From assembly GCF_018998565.1 (NCBI RefSeq), contig NZ_JAHNZO010000003.1, positions 1 to 64,000 of the forward strand: 64,000 bases of DNA, in the 5' to 3' direction. Positions 1 through 7,552 of the stretch are shown here, one piece after another (the stretch's first letter is position 1; each line of letters begins with the position of its first letter). The position numbers were made by a program, and so were the translations under genes. Source of the stretch: Paenibacillus oleatilyticus. Lineage in GTDB: Bacteria > Bacillota > Bacilli > Paenibacillales > NBRC-103111. A model generated the notes under the pieces. That model worked only from the letters and a program-made list of their open reading frames with translations. It did no database searches and was not told where the DNA came from.

Positions 1-1
1 C

Positions 2-70
2 GCCGCTCAAGCTGTCAAAGTTGAAATATTGAGATTCAGTGAGAAAACAGGAGAATACATTACTTTATAG
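2..70 (+). CDS. 3' end of an upstream gene (partial)
   Basis: The first bases read as an open frame for 22 codons, ending ...EKTGEYITL and a TAG at 68-70. The stop shares its last base with a GTG of the next frame, as in coupled genes. The fragment is too short to assign a family. It could be chance, but the residues are protein-like and the spacing to the regulator downstream suits an operon partner. Confidence 0.3.
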   Translation, partial: AAQAVKVEILRFSEKTGEYITL

Positions 71-84
71 TGGGAGGGAAGATA

Positions 85-1026
85 TTGCAGAAGTCACAGC
101 GGCTAATCCAAATGATGATGAGAATAAACGCCAGCAAGTCATTTACCGTCCGGGAGTTGGCCGATGAATTCGGACTGTCCAGCCGAACGATTACACGAGA
201 CTTGCAGGAACTAAGCGAGCTCGGTGTTCCCATCTACTCCGTCCAAGGAAGAGGGGGAGGGTATAGGCTGCTCCAGGAAAGGCTCCTCCCGCCGATCAGT
301 TTCTCCGAAGGCGAAGCCATTGCGATGTTTTTTGCATGCCAATCGATGGATTACTTCAGTTCACTGCCATTCGGCGAGGGAGCAGACTCCGCGCTTCGCA
401 AGTTTCACCACTATTTACCCGCGGATGTAAAGGAGAAGATTGATCGTTTAAAGAACAGGATTATGTTCTGGAGTCCCTATCGATGGATGTCTCCGGAGAT
501 TCTCCAAACCTTACTGCAGGCCATTATGATTCGCAGCGTCGTTACCATCGAATACAAATCCAGCAGCGGTGTGTCGGAGCGCAATATTCAGCCCATCGGG
601 CTCTATGCAAGTTCCGGCTTCTGGTATTGTCCCGCATTTTGTTTTCTTCGGGAAGAAATCAGGCAATTTCGAGCGGATCGGATTCTCTCTGCGTCGATCA
701 ATGAATCGATTCCTTGCCGGGAGGATATCACGCAGAAGACGCTAATGGATAAGCCCCAAAAAAACCAACAGGAACAAACGGTGCTCCGGTTGGAGCTGAC
801 GAAAAAAGGCGTCTGGTTGTTGGAATCGAATTCGCGGATCGCTCCCTATATCGTGTGCAATGAGGACGGAAGCGGGTATGCCGACATTCAGATCGCTACA
901 GAGGACTTGGGATTTTACGTGGATTTTATCTGGCAATTCGGGAGTGATGTGAAAATAGCGGGACCTATCGAAGCCATGACGTGCATGAAACAAAAAATCG
1001 AATCGATGCGGCTGCTCTATTGTTAA
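85..1026 (+). CDS. HTH/WYL-domain transcriptional regulator (YafY/DeoR type)
   Basis: A DNA-binding regulator. The N-terminal winged helix-turn-helix (residues about 1-60) contains SFTVRELADEFGLSSRTITRDLQEL, the usual HTH_11 pattern. The middle and C-terminal parts match a WYL ligand-sensing domain, with GLYASSGFWYCPAFC in the place of the family's Y-x-x-x-W/F-Y-L strand and RQFRADRI following. WYL domains are thought to bind nucleotides or other small ligands. The start is chosen at TTG 85 because GGGAGGGAAG at 72-81 is a well-placed ribosome site; the GTG at 70 would put the ribosome site inside the gene. Target genes are unknown. They may be the gene cut off at the left edge. Confidence 0.85.
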   Translation: MQKSQRLIQMMMRINASKSFTVRELADEFGLSSRTITRDLQELSELGVPIYSVQGRGGGYRLLQERLLPPISFSEGEAIAMFFACQSMDYFSSLPFGEGADSALRKFHHYLPADVKEKIDRLKNRIMFWSPYRWMSPEILQTLLQAIMIRSVVTIEYKSSSGVSERNIQPIGLYASSGFWYCPAFCFLREEIRQFRADRILSASINESIPCREDITQKTLMDKPQKNQQEQTVLRLELTKKGVWLLESNSRIAPYIVCNEDGSGYADIQIATEDLGFYVDFIWQFGSDVKIAGPIEAMTCMKQKIESMRLLYC

Positions 1027-1087
1027 ACAGCTATTTTTTAAATTTTATTATTTTTTGTAAATTCGCTACGTACCGCTTAAACCGGCA

Positions 1088-1119
1088 ACATCCGTTTGAC
1101 CTTCGGGTCAGGCGGATGT
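1088..1119 (+). other. Strong 14-bp hairpin with UUCG loop, no U-tract
   Basis: The arms ACATCCGTTTGACC and GGTCAGGCGGATGT pair around a TTCG tetraloop. Two positions pair as U-G only if the plus strand is transcribed (the minus strand would have A/C mismatches), so the structure suits the RNA of the upstream WYL gene. No run of T follows. It may be a 3' stabiliser or a weak terminator between the convergent genes. The rest of 1027-1182 shows nothing else. Confidence 0.5.
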
Positions 1120-1182
1120 CCGGGAAGCGTAAGGTCTGTACAGCCGCCTTAATCGCAAAAACGTTCGGCAGGGTTACGCTGG

Positions 1183-1527
1183 CTACCTCATCGCTTTATA
1201 CAAATCAATCTTACGATGAATCATGGCTTGATACGACATCAGTCGATCGATTTGCGATTTTACGTTTTCTCCTTGCTTTTCAAGCAGGCAGATGCGTTGG
1301 TCGATGGTCTTGTTCCCCTGTACAAATTCCTTGATATCCGAAATGGACATCCCCGTCGCCCGAAGACAACAAATAAATTCGAGCATTTCAATGTCTTTTC
1401 TTTCATACAGGCGTATGCCGCTTTCGTTGCGGTTCACGATTGGCATAATGCCTTCCTTCTCGTAATATCGCAAAGTATGAATAGATAAGCCGGTTTGCTC
1501 CGACACTTGACCGATTGTGTAGCTCAT
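1183..1527 (-). CDS. MerR-family transcriptional regulator
   Basis: A 114-residue one-component regulator. The N-terminal MerR winged helix is plain: YTIGQVSEQTGLSIHTLRYYEKEGIMP, followed by the second HTH arm and RLYERKDIEMLEFICCLRATGMSISDIKEF, then a coiled-coil dimerisation helix at the C-terminus. There is no cysteine-rich metal or thiol-binding loop at the C-terminus, so the signal is unclear; CC at about residue 53 is in the core. The start ATG at 1527 has AGGAGGGATTCACG upstream; an earlier in-frame ATG at 1557 lacks a site. It lies just downstream of, and on the same strand as, the SDR gene, whose promoter has the distorted 19-bp spacing used by MerR proteins. I infer it activates that operon and itself. 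Confidence 0.9.
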   Translation of the reverse strand: MSYTIGQVSEQTGLSIHTLRYYEKEGIMPIVNRNESGIRLYERKDIEMLEFICCLRATGMSISDIKEFVQGNKTIDQRICLLEKQGENVKSQIDRLMSYQAMIHRKIDLYKAMR

Positions 1528-1601
1528 CGTGAATCCCTCCTGTTGAAGCCTATTCAAAATAAAGGCTCACCTGCACAAGGTGAGCAATCGAAGCATTATC
1601 A

Positions 1602-2342
1602 TTATAATTCCTGGCTCGTCGGCCTTACAATGATTTCATTGACAGCCGTATGTTCCGGTTGGGAAATCGCATATAGAATCGAATGGGCGATGGCTTCGGC
1701 CGGCAATGAAATTTGCAATGCATCGCTTATACTTTTTTTAATTTCTTCGTTTGAAATGGTATGAACCAACTCCGTTGATACGGCACCGGGACAAATAATC
1801 GTTGTGCGAATGTTATTTTCGGCTTCTTCTTGCCGCAAAGCATCGGTAATCGCCCGGACGGCAAATTTTGTTCCCGAATAGACGGCCCATGTTTTTCTTA
1901 CGATATGTCCCGTCACGGACGAAACATTAATAATATGTCCTTGTTTTCGTTCCCGCATATACGGAAGAACCGCAGCAATACCGTAAAGCACGCCTTTCAT
2001 GTTTACGTCAATCATGCGATCCCATTCGTCTACCTTCTTCTCGTGTAAAAAAGAAAGCGGCATGATCCCTGCGTTGTTAATCAGAACGTCCATTTGTCCG
2101 AAGGTATCGAAGGTAAACTGCGCAAGCTCTTCCATTTCCTTATGCGAAGCAACGTCAGTCGTTTTAAAGACGGCTGTGCCGCCTTGTGTTTCAAGGCTTG
2201 CTTTAAGATGGTGCAAGCGTTCCTCACGTCTGGCGGCAAGTACAACCTTGGCTCCGTTAGCGGCAAGCACTTTGGCAGTGGCTTCGCCAATACCGCTCGA
2301 GGCTCCGGTTAAAATAACGACTTTTCCTTCCACGTTTAACAT
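1602..2342 (-). CDS. Short-chain dehydrogenase/reductase (classical SDR)
   Basis: A cytosolic NAD(P)-dependent oxidoreductase of 246 residues, the normal length for classical SDRs. The motifs are the TGASSGIGEATA cofactor loop (about residues 13-24), NNAGIMP, the catalytic serine in INVSSVTG, and YSGTKFAVRA (YxxxK). AARRE after the second strand suggests NADP(H). The start is ATG 2342 with GGAGGGATGG upstream. The same frame stays open to 2453, but that stretch holds the promoter, so the longer start is wrong. The substrate is not predictable. It is cotranscribed with the MerR regulator 74 bases downstream, which suggests induction by a reactive compound such as an aldehyde or quinone. Confidence 0.9.
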   Translation of the reverse strand: MLNVEGKVVILTGASSGIGEATAKVLAANGAKVVLAARREERLHHLKASLETQGGTAVFKTTDVASHKEMEELAQFTFDTFGQMDVLINNAGIMPLSFLHEKKVDEWDRMIDVNMKGVLYGIAAVLPYMRERKQGHIINVSSVTGHIVRKTWAVYSGTKFAVRAITDALRQEEAENNIRTTIICPGAVSTELVHTISNEEIKKSISDALQISLPAEAIAHSILYAISQPEHTAVNEIIVRPTSQEL

Positions 2343-2376
2343 ACCAGACCATCCCTCCAGGTTTCGAGATTTTTCA

Positions 2377-2407
2377 AGTATAGAACCTAGAGTGCTCTCG
2401 AGGTCAA
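2377..2407 (-). promoter_or_regulatory. MerR-type promoter with 19-bp spacer and dyad operator
   Basis: On the minus strand TTGACC (2402-2407) and TATACT (2377-2382) are separated by exactly 19 bases, two more than sigma-A normally uses. The spacer holds a near-perfect dyad, ACCTcGAGaGC with aCTCtAGGT. Over-long spacers with a centred dyad are the hallmark of promoters activated by MerR-family proteins by DNA distortion. The regulator gene is two positions downstream in the same transcript. Confidence 0.85.
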
Positions 2408-2417
2408 GGCTGCGTAC

Positions 2418-2467
2418 CAAAAAAGCTTCATCTAGCGATGCCGTGTCGGGCATGCCGGATGAAGCTT
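2418..2467 (-). terminator. Rho-independent terminator of the small acidic gene
   Basis: On the minus strand AAGCTTCATC pairs with GATGAAGCTT, with a further inner hairpin (GGCATGCC region), followed by a run of T. It sits between the acidic-protein gene and the MerR-controlled promoter and insulates them. Confidence 0.75.
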
Positions 2468-2483
2468 CCTCTTGTTTGCGGCG

Positions 2484-2723
2484 TTATTCCGCTTCCTCCG
2501 GTTCCTCGTCCATGCCAATCGCTGCGTCGAACGCGGATTCCCCGGGGACGTTGGTGATGTCCTCTTTCGCCCGAACCTGCTGCTTGATGTTCTCATAAAA
2601 GCTCTGAAACGACTGATCGAGCAGCGCTTCGCGGTTCGGATCGTTGTTGACGTCGGAATCGACTTCCAAGCTTCGGATATCCGCGGCACTTCCGTCTACC
2701 GTTTTGTTGTTATCCGGGGTCAT
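2484..2723 (-). CDS. Small acidic protein of unknown function
   Basis: A 79-residue very acidic protein with no signal peptide or membrane segment. It reads as a soluble helical protein (QSFQSFYENIKQQVRAKEDI in the centre) with an acidic tail MDEEPEEAE. AAAGGG lies 7 bases before the ATG. I do not recognise a family. A second, even smaller charged gene lies just upstream on the same strand, and a strong terminator follows, so both are probably one transcript. Small charged pairs like this are common in spore-forming Bacillota, but I have no evidence for a spore role. Confidence 0.55.
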   Translation of the reverse strand: MTPDNNKTVDGSAADIRSLEVDSDVNNDPNREALLDQSFQSFYENIKQQVRAKEDITNVPGESAFDAAIGMDEEPEEAE

Positions 2724-2758
2724 TAGCAGGTCCCTTTCATCATCTTTCCTTCAAGCGG

Positions 2759-2893
2759 TCACTTGTTGTTCAAGTTTCTCAGCACTTGGGCCGGCATCTC
2801 TTTGCGGTCTTCCTCGGCTTTTTTCTCTTTGGTCTTATCGTCCGGGTTCGCCGAATTGTACCGGGCAGCGTCCATCCCGTCCATAATATTCAT
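2759..2893 (-). CDS. 44-residue charged peptide, unknown
   Basis: This reading frame begins MNIMDGMDAARYNSANPDD and continues with a lysine/glutamate-rich helix ending LRNLNNK. It has a strong AGGAGGG site 6 bases before the ATG, better than most genes here, which is the main reason to call it. It lies 35 bases upstream of the small acidic protein gene on the same strand. No family is recognised. Confidence 0.5.
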   Translation of the reverse strand: MNIMDGMDAARYNSANPDDKTKEKKAEEDRKEMPAQVLRNLNNK

Positions 2894-3050
2894 GGGAAAT
2901 CCCTCCTTTACCGATATCATGGCTTTTGAGGGCCGATTTTATTCTGCGGGCTCGCGGGCCTTCATATAAACTTAACCTTGTCCGGGGCAGTTTTATACTA
3001 TAATGGTTCAACGAGAGGCAGGCATAATCTTCTAAACAACGAGGTGGAGC

Positions 3051-5039
3051 ATGAACAAGACGGCACGTTCTTTCGGCATCGCACTGCTGGCGGTTGGCTT
3101 GGCATTTCCGGCATGGATCGGCAGTATCTCCAGTGTCCGGGCGGAAGCTTCCGGCAGTCCATCCGTATCCTTGCTGTATTTCAACGACGGACACGAAATC
3201 AGTCCGGTGACCGACAAGCTCGGCACCCGCGGCGGTGTAGCCCGGGTGAAGAAGCTGGTGGACAGCATACCGGGTGAGAAAATCGTCGCTTTCGGTGGCG
3301 ATCTGGGCGGCGGCACGTTATTCGGCGGCGTCTTCAAAGGGCATCCAATGGTGGAGGCGTTCAACCGGATTCCGGTCGATGTCGCGAATTTTGGGCAGCA
3401 TGATTTTGACGCAGGCGTCCCCAATACGCTGGAGCTGATCAACAATTCGCGCTTTCGGTGGATCTCCTCCAACTTGATCGGAAGCGACGGGAAGCCGTTC
3501 GGTCAAGTACCGGAGTGCGTTGTCATGGAGAAGCAAGGCATCCGCATCGGCATCCTCGGCCTGACCAGCGCCATGGAAACGACGATGCGGGACGAGCGGG
3601 TCAAGAGCCTGAATGTCATCGAGTCCGCGCAAAAAGCGGTGGCCAAGCTGAAGCAAGCAAAAGTGGATCTGATCGTGGCGCTGACGCAGGAGCCGGTTGC
3701 GGACGATAAAGCGCTGCTGGCGGCCGTCCCCGACATTCGGGCGGTCTTTACCGAAGAGGAAGCGGAAGAGAAATCGTTCGTCCATGAGGTCGACGGCGGC
3801 GGTCGGTTGATCTTCTCGCCTCAAGGCAACATGGGGTCGATCATCCGGCTTGTCGTGAATAAAGAAACGGACGGGATGATCCGGTTGTCTCATGAGATAT
3901 TGAAAGTCGACGAAACCATTAAAGAGGACAAGCCGCTGGCTGAGCTGGCTGCCGGGTACCAGACCAAGCTGGATACGGAGCTGGGCAAAAAGGTGGCCTC
4001 GTTGGCCGGCGATTTGCCTTACGGGGATAACCACGAATCCCGTTTCCGGGAAACGGCCATCGGCAATTGGATTGCCGACGCGTACCGCGATTATTACGGG
4101 ACCGACATCGCTTTTGCGAATGGCGGCGGTATTCGGGCGAGCGCCAAAAAAGGCGATTTCACCTTAAAGGACGCCAAATCGATATTGCCCTTCGGCAATA
4201 AGATTGTGAAGGTGGAAGCGACCGGAGAGATGGTGCTGGCCGCGCTGGAAAACGGAGTGTCGGGCGTGGAGAAGCTGGCAGGTGGCTTTTTGCAGGTTTC
4301 TGGCATTGCCTACGAATACGACGCGGACAAGCCTTCCGGTCAGCGGGTGGGGAACGTTCGAATCGGCGGGCAGCCGATCGATAAAGATGCCGTCTATACG
4401 TTGGCCTTGTCGAACTATATGTTCACCGGCGGCGACAATTACACGATGTTTGCAAAAGCAAAAGCCCTCGTAGGAGCGGGGGAGGCGCTAACGGATTTCG
4501 AACTGCTTGCGGCGTATGCTTCCAAGCTGAAGCAGATTCATGTCCAGCCGGAGGGCCGGATCGTCGTCAAAGGCTTCGCCGACGTACCGTCCGGTCATTG
4601 GGCACATGCCGCGGTCAAAGGGTTGACCGGTGCAGGCGTCATGAGCGGCGCGGGCGAAGGGCGGTTCGCTCCCAATGCAGGCTTGTCTCGCAAGGAGGCA
4701 GGCGAGATGGTGTCCAAGGCATCGGCCCGGGAAGCACACGCCTCGGTATGGACCGAGCTCGGACTGGGCGGCGAAGATATGGCGGCGCCGGTTGTGCGGC
4801 AGGAACTGGCACTCCTCGCCAAATGGCTGTACGAGAACAAAACAGGCAAAGCGCTGCCCGTCGCAGCGAAGTCACCGTTTGCGGACGACGCGGCGATGCC
4901 GGACGGCATGAAAGCGGCAGCGGCCGGGCTGGCCCAGCTCGGCTTCGTCGAGGGGCGGCAGCCGAACCAGTTCGCCCCGCAGGAACAGGCGACGCGGGCG
5001 GAAGTAGCGCACTTGGTCTGGAACATCCTCAGCAAATAA
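3051..5039 (+). CDS. Secreted SLH-anchored bifunctional metallophosphatase/5'-nucleotidase
   Basis: A cell-surface nucleotide-hydrolysing enzyme of 662 residues. A signal peptide (residues 1-31, cleavage near VRA-EA) is followed by a calcineurin-like metallophosphatase domain with LYFNDGHE, FGGDLGGGT and NFGQHDFDAG. The family usually has GNHEFD at the last position, so the Asn metal ligand is Gln here and Glu is Asp. The C-terminal 5'-nucleotidase domain has IGNWIADAYR, FANGGGIRA, LPFGNKIV and the TGGDNYTMF loop that stacks on the base. About 150 C-terminal residues form two or three degraded SLH modules (FADVPSGHWAHAAVKGL and later repeats), which hold the protein on pyruvylated wall polymer. 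GAGGTGGAGC precedes ATG 3051. The likely role is phosphate or nucleoside scavenging. The altered metal ligands could lower activity. Confidence 0.88.
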   Translation: MNKTARSFGIALLAVGLAFPAWIGSISSVRAEASGSPSVSLLYFNDGHEISPVTDKLGTRGGVARVKKLVDSIPGEKIVAFGGDLGGGTLFGGVFKGHPMVEAFNRIPVDVANFGQHDFDAGVPNTLELINNSRFRWISSNLIGSDGKPFGQVPECVVMEKQGIRIGILGLTSAMETTMRDERVKSLNVIESAQKAVAKLKQAKVDLIVALTQEPVADDKALLAAVPDIRAVFTEEEAEEKSFVHEVDGGGRLIFSPQGNMGSIIRLVVNKETDGMIRLSHEILKVDETIKEDKPLAELAAGYQTKLDTELGKKVASLAGDLPYGDNHESRFRETAIGNWIADAYRDYYGTDIAFANGGGIRASAKKGDFTLKDAKSILPFGNKIVKVEATGEMVLAALENGVSGVEKLAGGFLQVSGIAYEYDADKPSGQRVGNVRIGGQPIDKDAVYTLALSNYMFTGGDNYTMFAKAKALVGAGEALTDFELLAAYASKLKQIHVQPEGRIVVKGFADVPSGHWAHAAVKGLTGAGVMSGAGEGRFAPNAGLSRKEAGEMVSKASAREAHASVWTELGLGGEDMAAPVVRQELALLAKWLYENKTGKALPVAAKSPFADDAAMPDGMKAAAAGLAQLGFVEGRQPNQFAPQEQATRAEVAHLVWNILSK

Positions 5040-5044
5040 ATTCA

Positions 5045-5095
5045 AAAACAAGCCGATGCTTGCCGTTGTGAGGCAGTATCCGGCTTGTTTTTTTT
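5045..5095 (+). terminator. Terminator after the SLH nucleotidase
   Basis: CAAGCCG pairs with CGGCTTG, with an inner TGCC/GGCA step, followed by eight T. Only six bases separate the stop codon from the stem. Confidence 0.85.
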
Positions 5096-5100
5096 CCATA

Positions 5101-5139
5101 TTCAGCATTTATTCAGCTTACGCTCAACCAACGCTCAGC
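5101..5139 (+). promoter_or_regulatory. Four direct repeats at 11-bp spacing (response-regulator-type site)
   Basis: TTCAGC (5101), TTCAGC (5112), CTCAAC (5123) and CTCAGC (5134) repeat every 11 bases, one helical turn. They lie about 30 bases upstream of a TATACT -10 box (about 5172) that lacks a good -35. Tandem hexamers spaced 11 bp are how OmpR/PhoP-type regulators bind DNA. The downstream gene is therefore probably activated by a two-component system. Which one cannot be told. Confidence 0.55.
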
Positions 5140-5225
5140 CCAAACTAAGGTTCCATTAATGTACAGCTCCTATACTTCAAAGTGTAAGTGAAACACACAT
5201 TCGAAAACAAAGGAGACAGGAAACC

Positions 5226-5981
5226 ATGAAAACAATCGGAAAAAAATTGATGGCAGGAACCATTGCAGCAGGCTTTCTTCTCGGAGGAGCCGGATTATAT
5301 TACACTCAAGCATATGCCGCAACAACGACTACGGAAAGCGGCACAACCGCAGATAGCGCGCAGCAGGGTCATGGACACGGGAAGTTCGGCAAGGGCGGCT
5401 TTGGCCGGGAAGAGCACAGCTTCCGCGGCGGTGTGAACATTCTGAAAGAAACGGCCACGCTGCTTAACCTGGATGAGAAAACGCTGATGGACGAGCTGAA
5501 GCAAAACAAAACGCTGGCGCAAGTCGCGCAGGAAAAAGGGGGCTTGACGGAAGATGCCTTCATCCAAAAGCTGACCGACACCGAAACGAAAGCGATTGAC
5601 GATGCGGTGAGCGCGGGCAAGATTACGCAGGATCAAGCGGACAAGCGTAAATCTGATCTGGCAGACCACTTGAAGAAAGCCGTGACCGCGACGAAGCCGC
5701 AAGGTCAGCACGGCGAAAAAGGCGGAAGAGGAGCTTTCGGGATGATGGGCAATCCCGAGAATCTGACGAAGATTTTGGGTATTACCCAGCAGGAGCTCAC
5801 CGACGCGATGAAAGCAGGCAAATCGCTGACTGAAATCGCGCAGGACAAAGGCATTAGCCGCGACCAGCTCATCAGCCAAATCAAATCGAACCTGGACGAT
5901 GCGATCGGCAAATTCGTAGACCGCAAGCCGGGACAGCACAAGGATGCGGCTTCCACAGACGCGACTAACAGCGCAAACTAA
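5226..5981 (+). CDS. Secreted protein with two copies of a helical repeat, unknown function
   Basis: A 251-residue exported protein. The signal peptide ends at about residue 32 (QAYA-AT). A Gly/His-rich linker HGHGKFGKGGFGREEH follows. Two related helical modules follow, each of the form LNLDEKTLMDELKQNKTLAQVAQEKG and LGITQQELTDAMKAGKSLTEIAQDKG, with a further helix of the type AVSAGKITQDQADK between them. Such modules occur in several Bacillota envelope proteins of unknown role. A strong AAAGGAGACAGG site precedes the ATG. It has its own terminator. The putative response-regulator repeats upstream suggest envelope-stress control. His-rich patches might bind metal, but that is speculation. 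Confidence 0.7.
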   Translation: MKTIGKKLMAGTIAAGFLLGGAGLYYTQAYAATTTTESGTTADSAQQGHGHGKFGKGGFGREEHSFRGGVNILKETATLLNLDEKTLMDELKQNKTLAQVAQEKGGLTEDAFIQKLTDTETKAIDDAVSAGKITQDQADKRKSDLADHLKKAVTATKPQGQHGEKGGRGAFGMMGNPENLTKILGITQQELTDAMKAGKSLTEIAQDKGISRDQLISQIKSNLDDAIGKFVDRKPGQHKDAASTDATNSAN

Positions 5982-5993
5982 AACGATATAGGG

Positions 5994-6032
5994 AAAGATC
6001 TTGTCTCTTTCATAGAGGCAAGATCTTTTTTT
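5994..6032 (+). terminator. Strong intrinsic terminator
   Basis: AAAGATCTTGtCTCT pairs with AGAGgCAAGATCTTT around a short loop, followed by a run of seven T. Confidence 0.9.
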
Positions 6033-6052
6033 ATACCGCTGTACAGCTCTCT

Positions 6053-6082
6053 TTGAGATCTTGAACCATAAAATGGTAGAAT
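6053..6082 (+). promoter_or_regulatory. Candidate sigma-A promoter for the solute-binding lipoprotein
   Basis: TTGAGA and TAGAAT are 18 bases apart, about 60 bases before the TTG start of the lipoprotein gene. Both boxes are one or two changes from consensus. Confidence 0.45.
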
Positions 6083-6144
6083 AGGATTGGATGCATTTTG
6101 AAAAACAGGTTTAGATTTCAATAGGGGAACAGGAGTAGATAGTT

Positions 6145-7512
6145 TTGAAAAAGGTTATGCTGCTTGGCATCGTCGCCGGACTGACATGCACTGCGACAGG
6201 CTGCACCTGGATGTCCGGTACGGAAGAACAGGACAAGCTCTCGGGCTCGATCAAGGTCGTATACTGGAACAAAAATAGTTTTATGCAAAACTACGGGAAT
6301 CTTTTCAGCGCCAAATATCCGGATCTCGCGGTTGAGGTTCTTCCTTTGGAAGGCATTTACAAGCCGAGGCAGGATAATAAAAAAGCGTTTGACGATTACG
6401 TTCAGCTTCACAACCCCGATGTATTGTTGTTGGATTCGGAGCAATTCGAAAGATACGCAGGCTCCGGCAAGCTCAAAGCACTGGACGCCGATATGAAAAA
6501 GGACGCCTATGATACGAAAGGCTACTATTCAGGCGTTCTGGAATATCTGAAAAGAGCGGGGGACGGCAAAATTTACGGACTCGCTCCTTATTTTAACTGC
6601 GAAGCCGTGTTTTACAATAAAAAGCTGTTTGCGGAGTATGGCGTCCCGTTGCCAGAAAATAAAATGAGCTGGAACGAGCTTATTTTGTTATCGCAACGAT
6701 TTTCAAAGCAAAACGAAGAACCCCCGGTCTACGGCTTGGAAGGCCGTGAGCTGACGAATCCTTTTATATTCGCTACGACGGTTGGCGCGAGCTACGGGTT
6801 GAAATATTTGGACCCTGAGTCGAAGAAAATGACCTTGAATACTCCTGAATGGACGAAAATTTTTAAGCTGGTTGCGGAGGCTTTTCAGAAGGGGGATTTT
6901 TATAAGGCTGATCCGGCCCTAAGCCAAAGCCCGTCTCCGGGAAGCAACAGAGAAGAGGTGCTCAAGCAGCAGTATCCGTTTTTGAACGGACATATCGCGA
7001 TGACGATTCAAGGTGTCGATTTCATCGATGTACTAAGTACGACGCCGGGGCTCCCTTTTGAGTGGGATCTGGTTACCGTACCCGTTGATCAGAGCAACCC
7101 CAATAGCGGCAATTCCATGTCGGTGAATGAAATTTTTTCGGTCAACGTAAACTCTCAAAATCCTGCGGCCTCTTGGAAGTTCATCGAATACGTGAATAGC
7201 GATGCCTTCGCCCGGATTATGACCAAATCGACCCTGAGAGCTTTGCCTGCCCGATTGAGCGCCATGCCTAAAGAGGAAAGAAACGTGAAAGCTTTCTACG
7301 AATTAACCCCGCCGACCGAATCAATGTATAAAAACTTCGACAAGCTGCCCGACAGCTTTTTGATGACCTTCGATTCGATTATTAACGAGGAGATGGAGCC
7401 GTTGTTGCAAGGTAAGAGCACGGCGGAAACGGCGTTGCAACAGATCGAGGCCCGCTCGCAAGCCGAGCTGGATAAAACAAAGGATGATATTCCGATTGCT
7501 CCGAAAAGCTAG
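6145..7512 (+). CDS. Extracellular solute-binding lipoprotein (family 1, sugar-type)
   Basis: A 455-residue binding protein with a lipoprotein signal: MKKVMLLGIVAGLTCTATGC, the last Cys (residue 20) being lipidated. The body has the family-1 fold: IKVVYWN at the first strand, LHNPDVLLLDSEQFERYAGSGKLKALD, then YGLAPYFNCEAVFYNKKLFAEYGVPLPENKMSWNELI, the segment by which carbohydrate-binding proteins are easily known. The start is TTG 6145 with AGGAG ten bases upstream. No ABC permease or ATPase gene is next to it, so it is an orphan receptor. It may share a transporter elsewhere or act with a sensor kinase. The ligand is unknown. Confidence 0.85.
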   Translation: MKKVMLLGIVAGLTCTATGCTWMSGTEEQDKLSGSIKVVYWNKNSFMQNYGNLFSAKYPDLAVEVLPLEGIYKPRQDNKKAFDDYVQLHNPDVLLLDSEQFERYAGSGKLKALDADMKKDAYDTKGYYSGVLEYLKRAGDGKIYGLAPYFNCEAVFYNKKLFAEYGVPLPENKMSWNELILLSQRFSKQNEEPPVYGLEGRELTNPFIFATTVGASYGLKYLDPESKKMTLNTPEWTKIFKLVAEAFQKGDFYKADPALSQSPSPGSNREEVLKQQYPFLNGHIAMTIQGVDFIDVLSTTPGLPFEWDLVTVPVDQSNPNSGNSMSVNEIFSVNVNSQNPAASWKFIEYVNSDAFARIMTKSTLRALPARLSAMPKEERNVKAFYELTPPTESMYKNFDKLPDSFLMTFDSIINEEMEPLLQGKSTAETALQQIEARSQAELDKTKDDIPIAPKS

Positions 7513-7552
7513 TTTTGGTAATATCGTGTAAATTGGGAGAGGGGGACTTACG

